Shown here: piece by piece, positions 19,301-27,900 of the stretch | Layout of the letters: each line of letters begins with the position of its first letter | Position numbering within the stretch: the stretch's first letter is position 1 | From: UBA2377 sp964525935 | GTDB taxonomy: Bacteria; Verrucomicrobiota; Verrucomicrobiia; Opitutales; Opitutaceae | Length of the DNA stretch: 64,000 nt | Direction: 5' to 3' | Assembly: GCA_964525935.1 (NCBI GenBank) | Contig: CAZGJZ010000010.1 | Span: 62,001 to 126,000, forward strand | Translations under genes and position numbers: made by a program | The notes under the pieces: generated by a model | Databases searched by the model: none | Seen by the model: only the letters and a program-made list of their open reading frames with translations | Told to the model about the DNA's origin: nothing

Positions 19301-19958
19301 GTCTCAAAGCCCATCGTCATCACCAACGGAATCCCCATCTCAAAGCCCGACCACCACACCGACTCGATCTCCGAGTCATTCCCCATCGGAATCCCCTTCA
19401 CAAAGTCCTTCGACGTCTCCGACGGAATCCCCATCTCAATCCCCAACGGAATCCCCCACCCAATCCCCTACGCATTCACCTTCGGAATCCCCGTCTCACA
19501 GTCCTTCTGCATCGCCAACGGAATCGCCGTCTCGATCCCCAACGGAATCCCCCACCCAATCCCCTACGCATTCTCCATCCGAATCCCCGTCTCAAAGTCC
19601 TTCTGCCTCACCGACGGAATCCCCGTCTCACAGTCCATCCTCCTCCCCGACGAAAGCCCCGAGTCATTCCCCCTCGGAATCCCCTTCTCAAAGTCCGTCT
19701 CATTCCCCCTCAAAATCCCCGAGTCATTCCCCGTCTGAATCCCCGACGGGTTCACCCGTATTTCCCACGAGCTCTCCCACGAGATACCCCACGATTCTCA
19801 TCACGGATTCCCCCACTCGCGCACCCACCAACCAACCGACGGCGTATCCCACCCTCGAGGCTCCCACCAAGTACCCCACGATTCTCGCTCCCACCGAAAA
19901 CCCCACGACTTACACTCCCACCAACTCGCCGAGTGAATGCACCGTCGTGATTTTGTAG
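16395..19958 (+). CDS. large secreted protein: four lectin-like domains plus mucin stalk
   Basis: This encodes 1,187 residues. A signal peptide (1-22) is followed by four repeats of about 180 residues, each ending in a C.C motif (PILCACY, CTMCAC, KIMCVCR, KIMCVCR). Repeats 1 and 2 start with VYLWWYET/VLMWWFET; repeats 3 and 4 start with PIIFFS.DAAS and are nearly identical to each other. From about residue 790 to 1,130 the protein is almost pure SPT/SPS repeats, probably heavily O-glycosylated, ending in SPSECTVVIL without a membrane helix. It looks like a virion fibre or secreted adhesin (inference). The start ATG is the first in frame before a clear signal peptide; the standard promoter motif is not obvious. 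Confidence 0.75.
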   Translation: MTFKSLLGVLVIIAHAVSTSAQAPYPAVYLWWYETLFVAGNFNPTTSPTTTRAGLNSLCAGSTDRSPVCQAGSETPLVQSVGNGNFATMFFAPTPLFFYKKSNPTPSQYSPVGGTTQFWGQFINSLTPFSLPADPFGKNRMYTGMDNIGNEDAMCTGPTGAAWSDFTLFQQGSYGSPTSLKLSTVTCTNSYPILCACYAASPTASPTSPTNSPTWLPTKSPTLTPTLAPTPPTNSPTTAPTHSPTVFIPNAVLMWWFETISNANFNSITTPTTSRAGLQLRCANSNNRPPNCKPSSYEMVVATSSVPVGSLYPSISPVQFYYPNNPTPTQYAPVGGSSVTFGDFSTGVPFSITASPLSSNWWTGTSPTGAASGLYCSTPTTTGWTTSSPSVSGQYGTTTGFQTSTATCNTQACTMCACEAAPLNETTRPIIFFSTDAASFNGNLGNRAASSATCASAPFAPVIPPACDATTIKMAIGYSVSDTVKDAIGPFVSTTPVLTYYGSTPTPHPVLWVNATPSGNADTLFTSAPAGTDMGLVLPVTSTPTSGQRWTGSSNLGLYQPSTCPSPSGSWTSSSPVINGYNGWVYNWASGNNHCGNAFKIMCVCRTDPVAAVPIIFFSNDAASYNGNLGNRAATSAICASAPFAPVIPPTCPTPSIKMAIGYSASDSVLNAVGPFTSQTAVWTYYGTTPTPHPVKWVRATPTGNADTLFTQAPVGTDMGLVLPVTPTPTSGQRWTGSINLGLYQSPTCPSPSGSWTSSSPGVNGYHGWVYNWATGTNNCGATFKIMCVCRGELDPTAITASPTVPTRAPTQSPTTKPTASPTRAPTLPTHSPSVSPTLAPSRSPSRSPSRSPTASPTRSPTLSPSRSPTRFPTHSPSRSPTQSPTHSPTRSPTQSPTHAPSESPSRSPSTSPTESPTQSPTRSPSQSPSHSPTESPTQSPTRSPSRSPSHSPTESPTHSPTHTPSTSPSQSPSSSPTESPSQSPTTTPTRSPSHSPSESPSQSPSTSPTESPSQSPTESPTQSPTHSPSESPSHSPSASPTESPSRSPTESPTQSPTHSPSESPSQSPSASPTESPSHSPSSSPTKAPSHSPSESPSQSPSHSPSKSPSHSPSESPTGSPVFPTSSPTRYPTILITDSPTRAPTNQPTAYPTLEAPTKYPTILAPTENPTTYTPTNSPSECTVVIL
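17681..18790 (+). repeat. 555-bp tandem duplication within the lectin-like gene
   Basis: Two copies start at CATAATATTTTT at 17,681 and 18,236 (185 codons apart) and differ by scattered substitutions. They encode domains 3 and 4 and are a fairly recent internal duplication. Confidence 0.75.
18880..19760 (+). repeat. Ser-Pro-Thr mucin repeat array
   Basis: About 880 bp of degenerate repeats centred on CGGAATCCCCGTCTCA-like units encode SPSxSPT. Several sub-blocks are nearly identical, so copy number may vary between isolates. Confidence 0.75.
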
Positions 19959-19985
19959 CATTATTAGCATCTTCAAAACAAAAAA

Positions 19986-22900
19986 TTAGATTTCAATCGT
20001 TAAACGACTCACGAACTTGCTGGGCGTATCGCGAAACACTTCCCCGCCCCAAAACCTCACCGCCTCGTTCGTAAACAGAACCGAGTTTCCGCACTCCACA
20101 TCTCCCAACGAAATCTCCACTTGGTTACGGAAAACCCTTTCCCCAATCGCGGTAATCACGTTGGTATCGCTCACCCAGCTTTGTAAATTCACCGAGAAGG
20201 TCTGATTGGTGTTGAGATACGTCTCGTTTCGATAATTCAAAAAAAGACATCGCGGGGTGTAGACGTTTCCGTATTGGTTCCGATACGTTTGGATTTGAAG
20301 CGTGAGATTGGAAGATTGGGTGACGTTCAACCCGACCCCGCCGAAACCACAAACGACGCTCTGTTGGAAAGGGGCGGAACACTCCGAGTAGTTTCCGTCG
20401 AGAAACCAGATGGGGACGCTCGGGGTATCGAGAACCGTGGTGGTATTCCCGACCAATTCTACGGGGCCGTAGCCGGAGACGCACGCTTGATTGAAAGTTT
20501 GGGGATCCCAAAACCCTTGTTGGAAGTTTTGGTTCGCCGTACACCCCCCCTCGTCCCCGCTGAGATGGTTGGTGGGAACCGTGGGATCGCCGCTTCGCCA
20601 CGGGACGTAGAGCGACATCTCGTCGAAGATGCACGCGTCGCCCAACCCGAAATTCGAACACTCCAACGCGCGGGAACACCGTCTCGGCGCGAGGAACGTC
20701 GCCCAGATTCGTTTCAGGTAAATCAAATCGTTCTCGTCCTCGAAATCGATGGGGCGCGACCATAAATCCCCTCCGCCGTCTCTCGACGACGATAACGCCG
20801 CGTAAGCCGCGCGTAACGGTTCGTTTATCGGAAGCGTTCGATTCAGAACGATCAACTCCTCGAGGACTCTCCACGCCTCCGAGAATTGAGCGGGCGCCAT
20901 TCCGACCGATAACCAATTTTGGGGCGCTTCGCTCACGTTGAATTGCGTTCTCCATTCCTCGAAATACATGAGACCGAGATCGACCGATTGGTTCGGTCCG
21001 AATTGGTGATCGCGGCCGTATCGAACCGGTAGAGTCCACGAGACGTTTACGCTGGGGGAGACGGAATAGAAGGATTCCGGAACCATCGTCATCCCCACGC
21101 CCTCCGTCGCAATCGTCAGAAGAAACGTCTCGGCAATCGCGACGAGAATCGTTTCGTTTCCCGGATCGGTTTCGTAGTAATAGTTCCACTCCTCCGATAA
21201 CGCGCTCAGCGTCGCGTTGAGATAATCCACGTATTGTTGATCGTAGACGAAGGGGTCGTACGGATCCAGAGTGGTGGAGTTGAAACAGTAACAGTCGACG
21301 ACGTCGCCCCTCTTGGGAGAGACGACGCGACAACACATCTGGCCGGAACGCGACAAGAGGTAGAAATCGTCGAGATCGACGGGAAAGGTGATGCGAATCG
21401 TATTGACGCTCGAGGTGAAGTTCACGGCGTATCCGTTAAAGAACCCGTTGGTGCGATCCATGTTCGCGACGAGCGCCGCCAAACCCGGTTGGGAGTATAG
21501 CGTGGAATAGTTTCGACCGTATTGGAAAAGCTCGTAGAGTCGACGATTCACGAGAACGTCCACCAAATCGATTTGTTGAAGCGGGGATCCGAATTGGTTC
21601 AACGCCGGGTTTTTCCATTCGAAATTCTGATCGAGGTATTGAAACGCCACCCCGATCGGTTGGAACAGTTGCAGAATCTGATTCAGCAAATCCTCGAAGG
21701 ATCCCGAGGCGTTCGGGTTTCCCGTATACTTGGTGAGATTCTGGTACGGCGTAAAGGTAACGTTCAGGTACGGCGAGACCCACGAGATGAGATAGTCATC
21801 CAGTAAATCCTCCGACAAGAGCGTGACGGTTTCGTTGAATCGCGTCTCCGGGTCGAATCGAAACCATCGTTCTCCGTTAAGAACTTGGGCGACGAAACGA
21901 TACTGTTCCTCCCCCCACACCTCGTCGAGAAACGAGAGGCCGGGAAGTTGGTAATCGAACAACCCGTAAAACGCGCCTAAAGTGTTGGAGTAGGGCTGGA
22001 TCGGTTCGGACGCGCACTGAAGCGTGTAATTCCCGGGGCCGAGCGCGAGCCAAATCGCCTTGTCGATGTTTCGCTGGACGACGTTGTTGCATTGGAAGGT
22101 GCCGTAGACGTTCCGATCGTATCGAACGCGGAAGGCGTCGACGCACACCAAGGTGGCGTTTTCCGGAGCGATGGGCGCGGCGTCCACGTCGAGCGCGACG
22201 ACGTTCCACTCCTTCACGCACTTTCGAACGGAGTCCAACTCGCGATAATTCGCACCCGTCTCGTTGAAGAATCCTGGGTCGATCTCGCTCACCCATTCCG
22301 CGCGGCACATCGGGTAGGCGATGAGGTTGTCGAGCCCGGAATAGTACAGCGCATAGGTCGTGATGCACGCGGGGTTGTAGGGGAAGATGTCCCCGTTGGA
22401 ATCGCACGCACACGAGACGCAGTTGTTGATGAGTTGCCACACCGTGACGTTGAAGGAGACGCGCTGAGCGGGAATTTGGATCTTGTCGAAACGAATGGAG
22501 GGGAGGTACGGTTTCGTTTGGGACCCGCACGTCGAGATGTTCCCGGCGATGGCATCGCTGTAGACGTCTCGCATGTAGACGATCTCGTCGTTGAGAAGGC
22601 GGTAGGTGAGATTGAGATGGGTGAAGATGGAGTGGGCGCGCCAAACCCATTTGGAGTCTCGCGAATCGTGGACCTTCTCGATGAAGGGGTGGAACAGCGC
22701 GTCGCGAGTGAAGGCGACGAAATCTGTGGAACACGTCCCGTATGGAAACTTGGGTTTTTGGAAGGTTCCGTGGCCCGCGCACTCCACGCGCCTCCCGAGT
22801 TTCTTGGAATAGACCGAGTAGCCCGCACACGCCTCGCCGTCGAACACGCTCTGAACGGGTCCGTACGTCCCCCCCGCGTCAGTCGATAAAGAGTTGCACT

Positions 22901-23058
22901 CACATTTTCCGATGGAGTATTCGAGCCATCCGCGTTTCGGCTCGGTGGTCTCGCCGCAAACGGCTTGGGAAATCACGCCCGTCTCCTCGTTCATCACGAG
23001 CGCCGAGACGTCCACCGCGCATCCTGTACCGGTGTGTTGCGGATCGCACAAACATGCA
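19986..23058 (-). CDS. giant EGF-containing glycoprotein, exon 2
   Basis: This 3' part of a split gene encodes about 1,024 residues. The frame has no ATG at its beginning; it opens with the second half of an EGF-like module (SACLCDPQHTGTGC). It joins in phase to the exon at 24,975-28,234 after removal of an intron bounded by CAG|GTGAGT and AACAG|T. The rest is rich in Cys, aromatic residues and N-glycosylation sites (NXT/S) and has no membrane helix, ending RLTIEI. It is probably a very large secreted or virion-surface glycoprotein. No specific family recognised beyond EGF-like pieces. Confidence 0.7.
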
Positions 23059-23064
23059 CTGTTC

Positions 23065-23079
23065 AATCACAAATTTTTT
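23065..23079 (+). promoter_or_regulatory. promoter motif of nested gene A
   Basis: AATCACAAATTTTTT, nine bases before the ATG. On the other strand the same bases lie six nt from the 3' splice AG. Confidence 0.5.
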
Positions 23080-23088
23080 AAGGAAACG

Positions 23089-23460
23089 ATGCAGTTTGAT
23101 CGTCAGTTGAGATCGATCCAAATGAACCGAGAGGTCGAACGAATCGCGGCGTCGTTTACTTTTAATTCGGAATCGAGAGTCCACATCACACATCTCAACA
23201 AAACCCTCGATTTGTTCACGCTCGCACGATTTTTGGATGAAACCGTCGATTTTAAATCATTCGGGAGACCCTTTATCAGACATTTTCTCAAAATGGGTGA
23301 TGAATATTCGCGCTTCGATATACTCGTCCATTTCAGCGTCGAGGGCACGGTTGACGTCCATTTGAAATCGAATTGCACCGTGAAGGATATTACTCGCGCA
23401 TTACGTCGCGTTTCTGAAATCCTCGTTCATTCGGAATGCATTTCTCGCAACTCGCTATGA
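23089..23460 (+). CDS. nested gene A, possible single TBP-like lobe
   Basis: This encodes 123 residues from the ATG behind a promoter motif. The layout is strand, helix (LDLFTLARFLDE), strands, then FDILVHFSVEGTVDVHLKS and a final helix (DITRALRRVSEILVHS). This order matches one repeat of TATA-binding protein, where F.SGK..CTG precedes the long helix. Similarity is structural in pattern only, with no long identity. It lies wholly inside intron unit 4, opposite in strand to the glycoprotein. DNA binding is speculation. Confidence 0.55.
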   Translation: MQFDRQLRSIQMNREVERIAASFTFNSESRVHITHLNKTLDLFTLARFLDETVDFKSFGRPFIRHFLKMGDEYSRFDILVHFSVEGTVDVHLKSNCTVKDITRALRRVSEILVHSECISRNSL

Positions 23461-23470
23461 AAACGTACCT

Positions 23471-23487
23471 AAAAATCACAATTTTTT
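23471..23487 (+). promoter_or_regulatory. promoter motif of nested gene B
   Basis: AAAAATCACAATTTTTT directly follows the internal splice-like junction at 23,468/23,469 and precedes the ATG by nine bases. Confidence 0.5.
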
Positions 23488-23496
23488 CGAGGGACA

Positions 23497-23913
23497 ATGT
23501 CGAAGCGTCAGTCTTTCTTTTATGGCCAATTCATCAAGGAACACGCGGAGACGAGCGAGGAGTACACTTCAAAGTGGGGACACAGTTGGGGACGAACGGT
23601 ATACGATCGCACCGTCGCCACGGGCGTCCCCATCGATCTGGAGCGTCTCGTCGGCGTTCTAGCGAAGGATTACAACGCTGGATGGATTGCGTTGGAGTTG
23701 AAGGCCAACGGTGGGAAGTCGGTATCGTACGGAATCATCAACACGTGGACGCGCGCGATCTTCCATTCAAACGGTCGTGTGGTGTTTGAAGGGACCTCCG
23801 ACGAGGATTACGAGGATGCCGTTAAATTCGTCATTCGCGTCCTCAACAAGAGTCGTGAAGCGGGGGAGATCGAAAAGTTGGCGAAGGAGGTTGGAGAGAA
23901 ACTCACCTGTTGA
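23497..23913 (+). CDS. nested gene B, possible single TBP-like lobe
   Basis: This encodes 138 residues. It is the best fit of the four to a TBP repeat: helix PIDLERLVGVLAK, strand GWIALELKAN, then TRAIFHSNGRVVFEG and helix DYEDAVKFVIRVLNKSR. Compare the family's LIF.SGKMVCTGAKS followed by a long helix. The last four codons and stop (ctcacctgttga) run across the internal junction, so its coding end is also the complement of the CAACAG|GTGAG splice-like site. Function inferred from pattern only. Confidence 0.55.
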   Translation: MSKRQSFFYGQFIKEHAETSEEYTSKWGHSWGRTVYDRTVATGVPIDLERLVGVLAKDYNAGWIALELKANGGKSVSYGIINTWTRAIFHSNGRVVFEGTSDEDYEDAVKFVIRVLNKSREAGEIEKLAKEVGEKLTC

Positions 23914-23930
23914 TTGATTCGTTCAAAGAT

Positions 23931-23943
23931 AATCACAATTTTT
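23931..23943 (+). promoter_or_regulatory. promoter motif of nested gene C
   Basis: AATCACAATTTTT, seven bases before the ATG. Confidence 0.5.
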
Positions 23944-23950
23944 GAGAGGA

Positions 23951-24469
23951 ATGAGCGCCGCCGACGAGTCGATTTCCGAAATCACGAAAGGCATGGAAGC
24001 GTTGGGAGCGTCCAAAACGCAGGACGAGACCGTTGCGGAGACCGTGGAGGAGGAGGAGGAGTCCCGAAAGTGGAATGCACCGGAAGTTCAGCGTCAGTTC
24101 ACTTCCGACCTGTTCAGGAGCCCGATCGTGATCCAAACGTCTCTGTATCCGAGAATGGAGGTTGCCAAAATCGACGCATACGTTCAAAAAAAGAACGGAG
24201 ACGCCGATTTCGCACGCGTCGTCGACTCGGATCATGGGCGTTACAACGTCAAATACACGTTTGACATCTTTGAGGACGCGAGCGTTCACTTTCACGAATG
24301 GTGCCGTTTACGCGACGACTCCGTGGTCGAAATCGAAATTCGCGGCGAGGCAGTCCATTGCCAATTGAGTCGTCTGTACGGCCTCATCGTGCGAATCGTG
24401 ATGGAGTCGGGGTGCATGGGCCAAACGCTTCCCTACGACGCGGGCCTCGATTTATCCAAAAAAACGTAG
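23951..24469 (+). CDS. nested gene C, TBP-lobe-like with acidic N-terminus
   Basis: This encodes 172 residues. A disordered acidic N-terminus (TVAETVEEEEESRKW) precedes the shared fold: IVIQTSLYPRMEVAKIDAYV, a strand region, VEIEIRGEAVHCQ and a final helix (LYGLIVRIVMESGCMG). The ending ESGCMG matches DSGCLG in gene D, the clearest sign that the nested genes are paralogs. The stop is five bases from the junction at 24,474. Confidence 0.5.
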   Translation: MSAADESISEITKGMEALGASKTQDETVAETVEEEEESRKWNAPEVQRQFTSDLFRSPIVIQTSLYPRMEVAKIDAYVQKKNGDADFARVVDSDHGRYNVKYTFDIFEDASVHFHEWCRLRDDSVVEIEIRGEAVHCQLSRLYGLIVRIVMESGCMGQTLPYDAGLDLSKKT

Positions 24470-24491
24470 CTCACCTGTTGAGAAACCCCAC

Positions 24492-24503
24492 AATCACAAT
24501 TTT
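24492..24503 (+). promoter_or_regulatory. promoter motif of nested gene D
   Basis: AATCACAATTTT, eight bases before the ATG. Confidence 0.5.
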
Positions 24504-24511
24504 AAAAGAGA

Positions 24512-24922
24512 ATGAGCGACGCCGTCAGTTCCAACACCAAAAAGCGAGTCGCCACCGAGGTCACCGAAAATGCCGAAAATATCTCCAAGAAGTATCGCAA
24601 AACAGTCAAGAACGCGTGGAATCGCGCCAGTTTGACGATGGAATTCTCGCTGGACGTTTCCATCAACATGGTCAAGTTGGTTGAATTCGTCAAGGCCCAA
24701 GAACTTGAAACCGCGGACAACATCTGCATGTCTAACGGATACGTTTGGTACGACCCGGGGCTCGACGGAGATGTGCGAATTCGATTCTATCCAAACGGAA
24801 TTGTCAAAATCGTTACCGATCAGGCAACGGTGATGAGTGGATGGCTGGATGATGCCAGGAGCCACATCGTCGACCTCTTGGCAGATTCCGGGTGCCTCGG
24901 TGATGCGCCCAACCCCGCGTAA
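24512..24922 (+). CDS. nested gene D, possible single TBP-like lobe
   Basis: This encodes 136 residues. A basic, helical N-terminus (KKYRKTVKNAW) precedes SLTMEFSLDVSINMVKLVEF, strands, then VRIRFYPNGIVKIVTD and the helix ARSHIVDLLADSGCLG. Order and spacing match one TBP repeat and match nested gene C at the C-terminus. It fills unit 1 of the intron and is followed by about 50 bp to the 5' splice site. Confidence 0.5.
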   Translation: MSDAVSSNTKKRVATEVTENAENISKKYRKTVKNAWNRASLTMEFSLDVSINMVKLVEFVKAQELETADNICMSNGYVWYDPGLDGDVRIRFYPNGIVKIVTDQATVMSGWLDDARSHIVDLLADSGCLGDAPNPA

Positions 24923-24974
24923 ACTTGTCGTCGATCGGCGTTCCAACACCCAATAATCAAAACACATAACTCAC

Positions 24975-27900
24975 CTGTTTGTGCACCCGTACGGCGCGTA
25001 CTCGATCGGCTGAAGTTCCCTCTGTTTCAGGTATCCGCGATTCAGCGAGGTCGCAAAGTACCTCCCCGCCGTCGGGTTCGTATCGTTTCCGCACGCCTCG
25101 AACCAATCCGAAAACGCCTCCACTCTACAATTCTGCGTCGTTTGCAGCGTGTTCACCACCACGAACTGCGAAAACACGTCTTGCGAGTGATCCGTCTCGT
25201 TCACGCTCGGACAGAACCAATAATCGAACCGGTTCTGGTACTGGTATTGCGAGCACTCCAGAAACGTCCCGAAGTTCAGCGACGTCTGGAGTCGCACGCG
25301 CGTCGGCACGCACGCGTCCGACGTATTCGTCACGTCCCCCGCGAACTGCGTCGTCTTCCTCTGAAACCGCACGATCTTCACCACCGTCGGGTTATGCAGA
25401 TCCACCGTAATCGTCTGCGCCACGCGCAAATCGTTCGGTTTGTTATACGCCACGTCCACCGCCGCCGTGCACGTACACGCCTCCCCCGTCGCTCCGTTAT
25501 CGCACACGCATCCCGACGAGAACGGGTCGCACGCCTCCAAATATCCTTTCGGGTCTCGAACCTTTTTCCTCGGCGTCAGTTTCGGTTTTTTATTTCTTCT
25601 CATGGGGGGCGGCGCCCCCCAAACCCCCGCGAACGCGACGGCTCCGCCGTCGTGGTGAGGAGAACAAAATGATGATAAACTCTCCTTCGACGGCGAAGCC
25701 GTCGCGTTCGCGGGGGTTTGGGGGGCGCCGCCCCCCATATATCTCAAAACAAAACTTACGGTCTCGCCGAAGGGACAACAGGTTCCGCGGTTGTTACAAA
25801 ATCTCTGTACGATGTTTTCGCCTTGGAAGAGTTTGGGGAGACGACACGATTTGGCGGCGCCGTCGTAGGCGGGCTCGAGTGTGACGCCGTCGTCGGTGCG
25901 AACGCGGGAGATGGAGACGCACTCGCCGGTATTGGTGAGATCGTCGACGATTCCGACGCCGTTCAGGCCGCAACAGGGCTTGAAATCCTGGACGGGATCG
26001 AAGTAGGTTCGGTTGTTGATGGTGAAGGACTCGTTTCCGGGCTTGAAGCAAGCGGGGAAGGCACAGGGGAAGGATTGGGCGTAGAGTTGGGGGGAGGGGA
26101 GGATGGAGGAGAAGGGGGCGTATGGGAGGTTGCATTGACACGCGCGGGGATCGCCGTTCTCGCACCGCCCGCGTTGGTTGGCGTAACACTTGTCGAAGAA
26201 GATGGATTGGGGATCCTGGGCGCCGGAGGGGTAGGGACAGGTGGGGATTTCACACGTCTCGGTGCTCCATCCGTTGTAGCATTGACACTCCATCATTTTC
26301 CCGTCGTGGGGATGGCCGGGCTGACCGTCGCGGAGAATCTGGACGGTATAGGGCGATTGGTCGATCCAGCGGTCGATGACCTCGTATTCGGTCTCGAGGT
26401 AGGAACATAGGGGATAGGCGGGCGTCGCACACGGCCCGGAGTAGGAGAAGCCGACGTCGTCGGTGGGGGTATCGCGGGAATTGAGACGGATGTCGACGAA
26501 CGTACACGGGGCGTCGAATACCTCGAAGCGATAGGGCGAGTTCTCTTGGCGTTTCCAATAGACGAATCGGTTTTGGAGCCAAACGCGCGTGTCGTAGTCG
26601 ACGTAGGCGACGGGGGAGACGATGATGGTGCGCCCGAGCTGGTCTTGGAAGTTGAGACGCGCACACGTGGCGGCGGCCTCGGAGACGGGGCGCCGCGCGT
26701 AGTTCTGGGTGGTGGTGTCCCATTTGTAGTAACACGCACCGTTGAAGAAGATGTATTCGGAGGAAACGCATCGCTTGACGTTGACAGGAATCGTGACGAC
26801 GTCGCGCGTTCGAGTGGCGACGTAGCCCCCCAGCATGAAGGCTTGGCGGTAGCGTTCATTCACGACGTCGTCCTCGAGGATGAGGGAGGGGATGAGGAAG
26901 GGCGCGAAACAGGATTGTTGGTCGGGGACGTATCGATAATAGATGGCGCCGTCGTCGCCGGTGATGCCGAACCCACGAAAGGTTTCGGAGGGGGGATAAA
27001 ATTGCTCACAATCTTGGACGTACGGTTCGTATTGGGGATTGGGCGGGATGAAGATGGGTTGGGGAGGGATATCGCGCGTCTTGAAAATGCAATCGCCGCC
27101 GCACGGGGTGGATTCGGGACAGTAGGGGAAAATCAGCTCCAAATTGAGATCGTAGGCCCCGATGTGATGATTGCATCGTCGAGAACGGTAAAAGTTCTGG
27201 GGGATGGTGTTGAGAGAGTAGGTGATGGAGTCGATCCGAGTGGGCTCGAGGATTCGGGGAGGGTAGGGAGCGTTCACGACGGAAAAGGTGACGACGCAGT
27301 TGGTGGCGTTGGTCTCGGGATCGACGAAGACGATTGGGGAATTGAGGGGGATGCGAGGGGAGGGAAAGGTGGAATTGGAAACGTAGTCCCACACGAAGAA
27401 GGAATCGGAGATGCCGGTTCCGATCGCCTCGGCGAGAATTATGGACCAGACGGTATCTTCGCGAAAAACGAGGATGCGAGATTGGAATTGGAGTCCGTCG
27501 TCGCGCGCGAAGATGTAGGTGGCATTCACGATTTTCCCGCTGTAAGCGTCCCGTCCAGAATTCTCGTACGTTCCGTTAAAGAGGGAACACGTCGAGTCGT
27601 TGGTGGTCGCGCGAAGTTTCGGCATGATCATGTCGACCATGACGTTGGTGGGAATGGAGGCGTACGGCCCGGTGCCGGAATGAACGGAGACGCCGCGAGC
27701 GTATAGCATGTCCTCGTTGGAGATGTTTGAGATTCGTTTGGAATCGTCGAAGAGGAAGTGGGGTGGACCGAGACAGCTTCGGTAATCTCCGCCCCCGAGA
27801 AGACACTCCGTCGAGTCCTGTTGCGCCCACCACAACGATTCGAGCAGAATCTTGTTGTTTTGCGCCTTTATCGAGTTGGTCGGGCAATTCGCGCTGATGT

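Larger units (their letters stand above)
23059..24974 (-). other. 1,916-nt intron carrying four antisense genes
   Basis: On the minus strand the sequence starts GTGAGTTATG after exon CAG and ends GTGATTGAACAG. Splicing joins codons ...TGC ACA AAC AG and T GCA TGT, giving YGCTN-SACLCDP in frame; the joined exons total 6,333 nt, a multiple of three. The whole intron is filled by four small genes on the plus strand. Three internal AG|GTRNGY junctions divide it into units of 500, 568, 438 and 410 bp (24,475-24,974; 23,907-24,474; 23,469-23,906; 23,059-23,468). Confidence 0.7.

Noticed and set aside
23089..24922. Inteins or homing endonucleases as explanation for the split glycoprotein
   Set aside because: The inserted genes are on the opposite strand and none has an endonuclease or intein motif. 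The exon edges have splice consensus instead.
26546..27706. 386-codon plus-strand ORF inside glycoprotein exon 1
   Set aside because: It is Gly/Asp/Val-rich antisense of a GC-rich gene, with no start motif and no domain.
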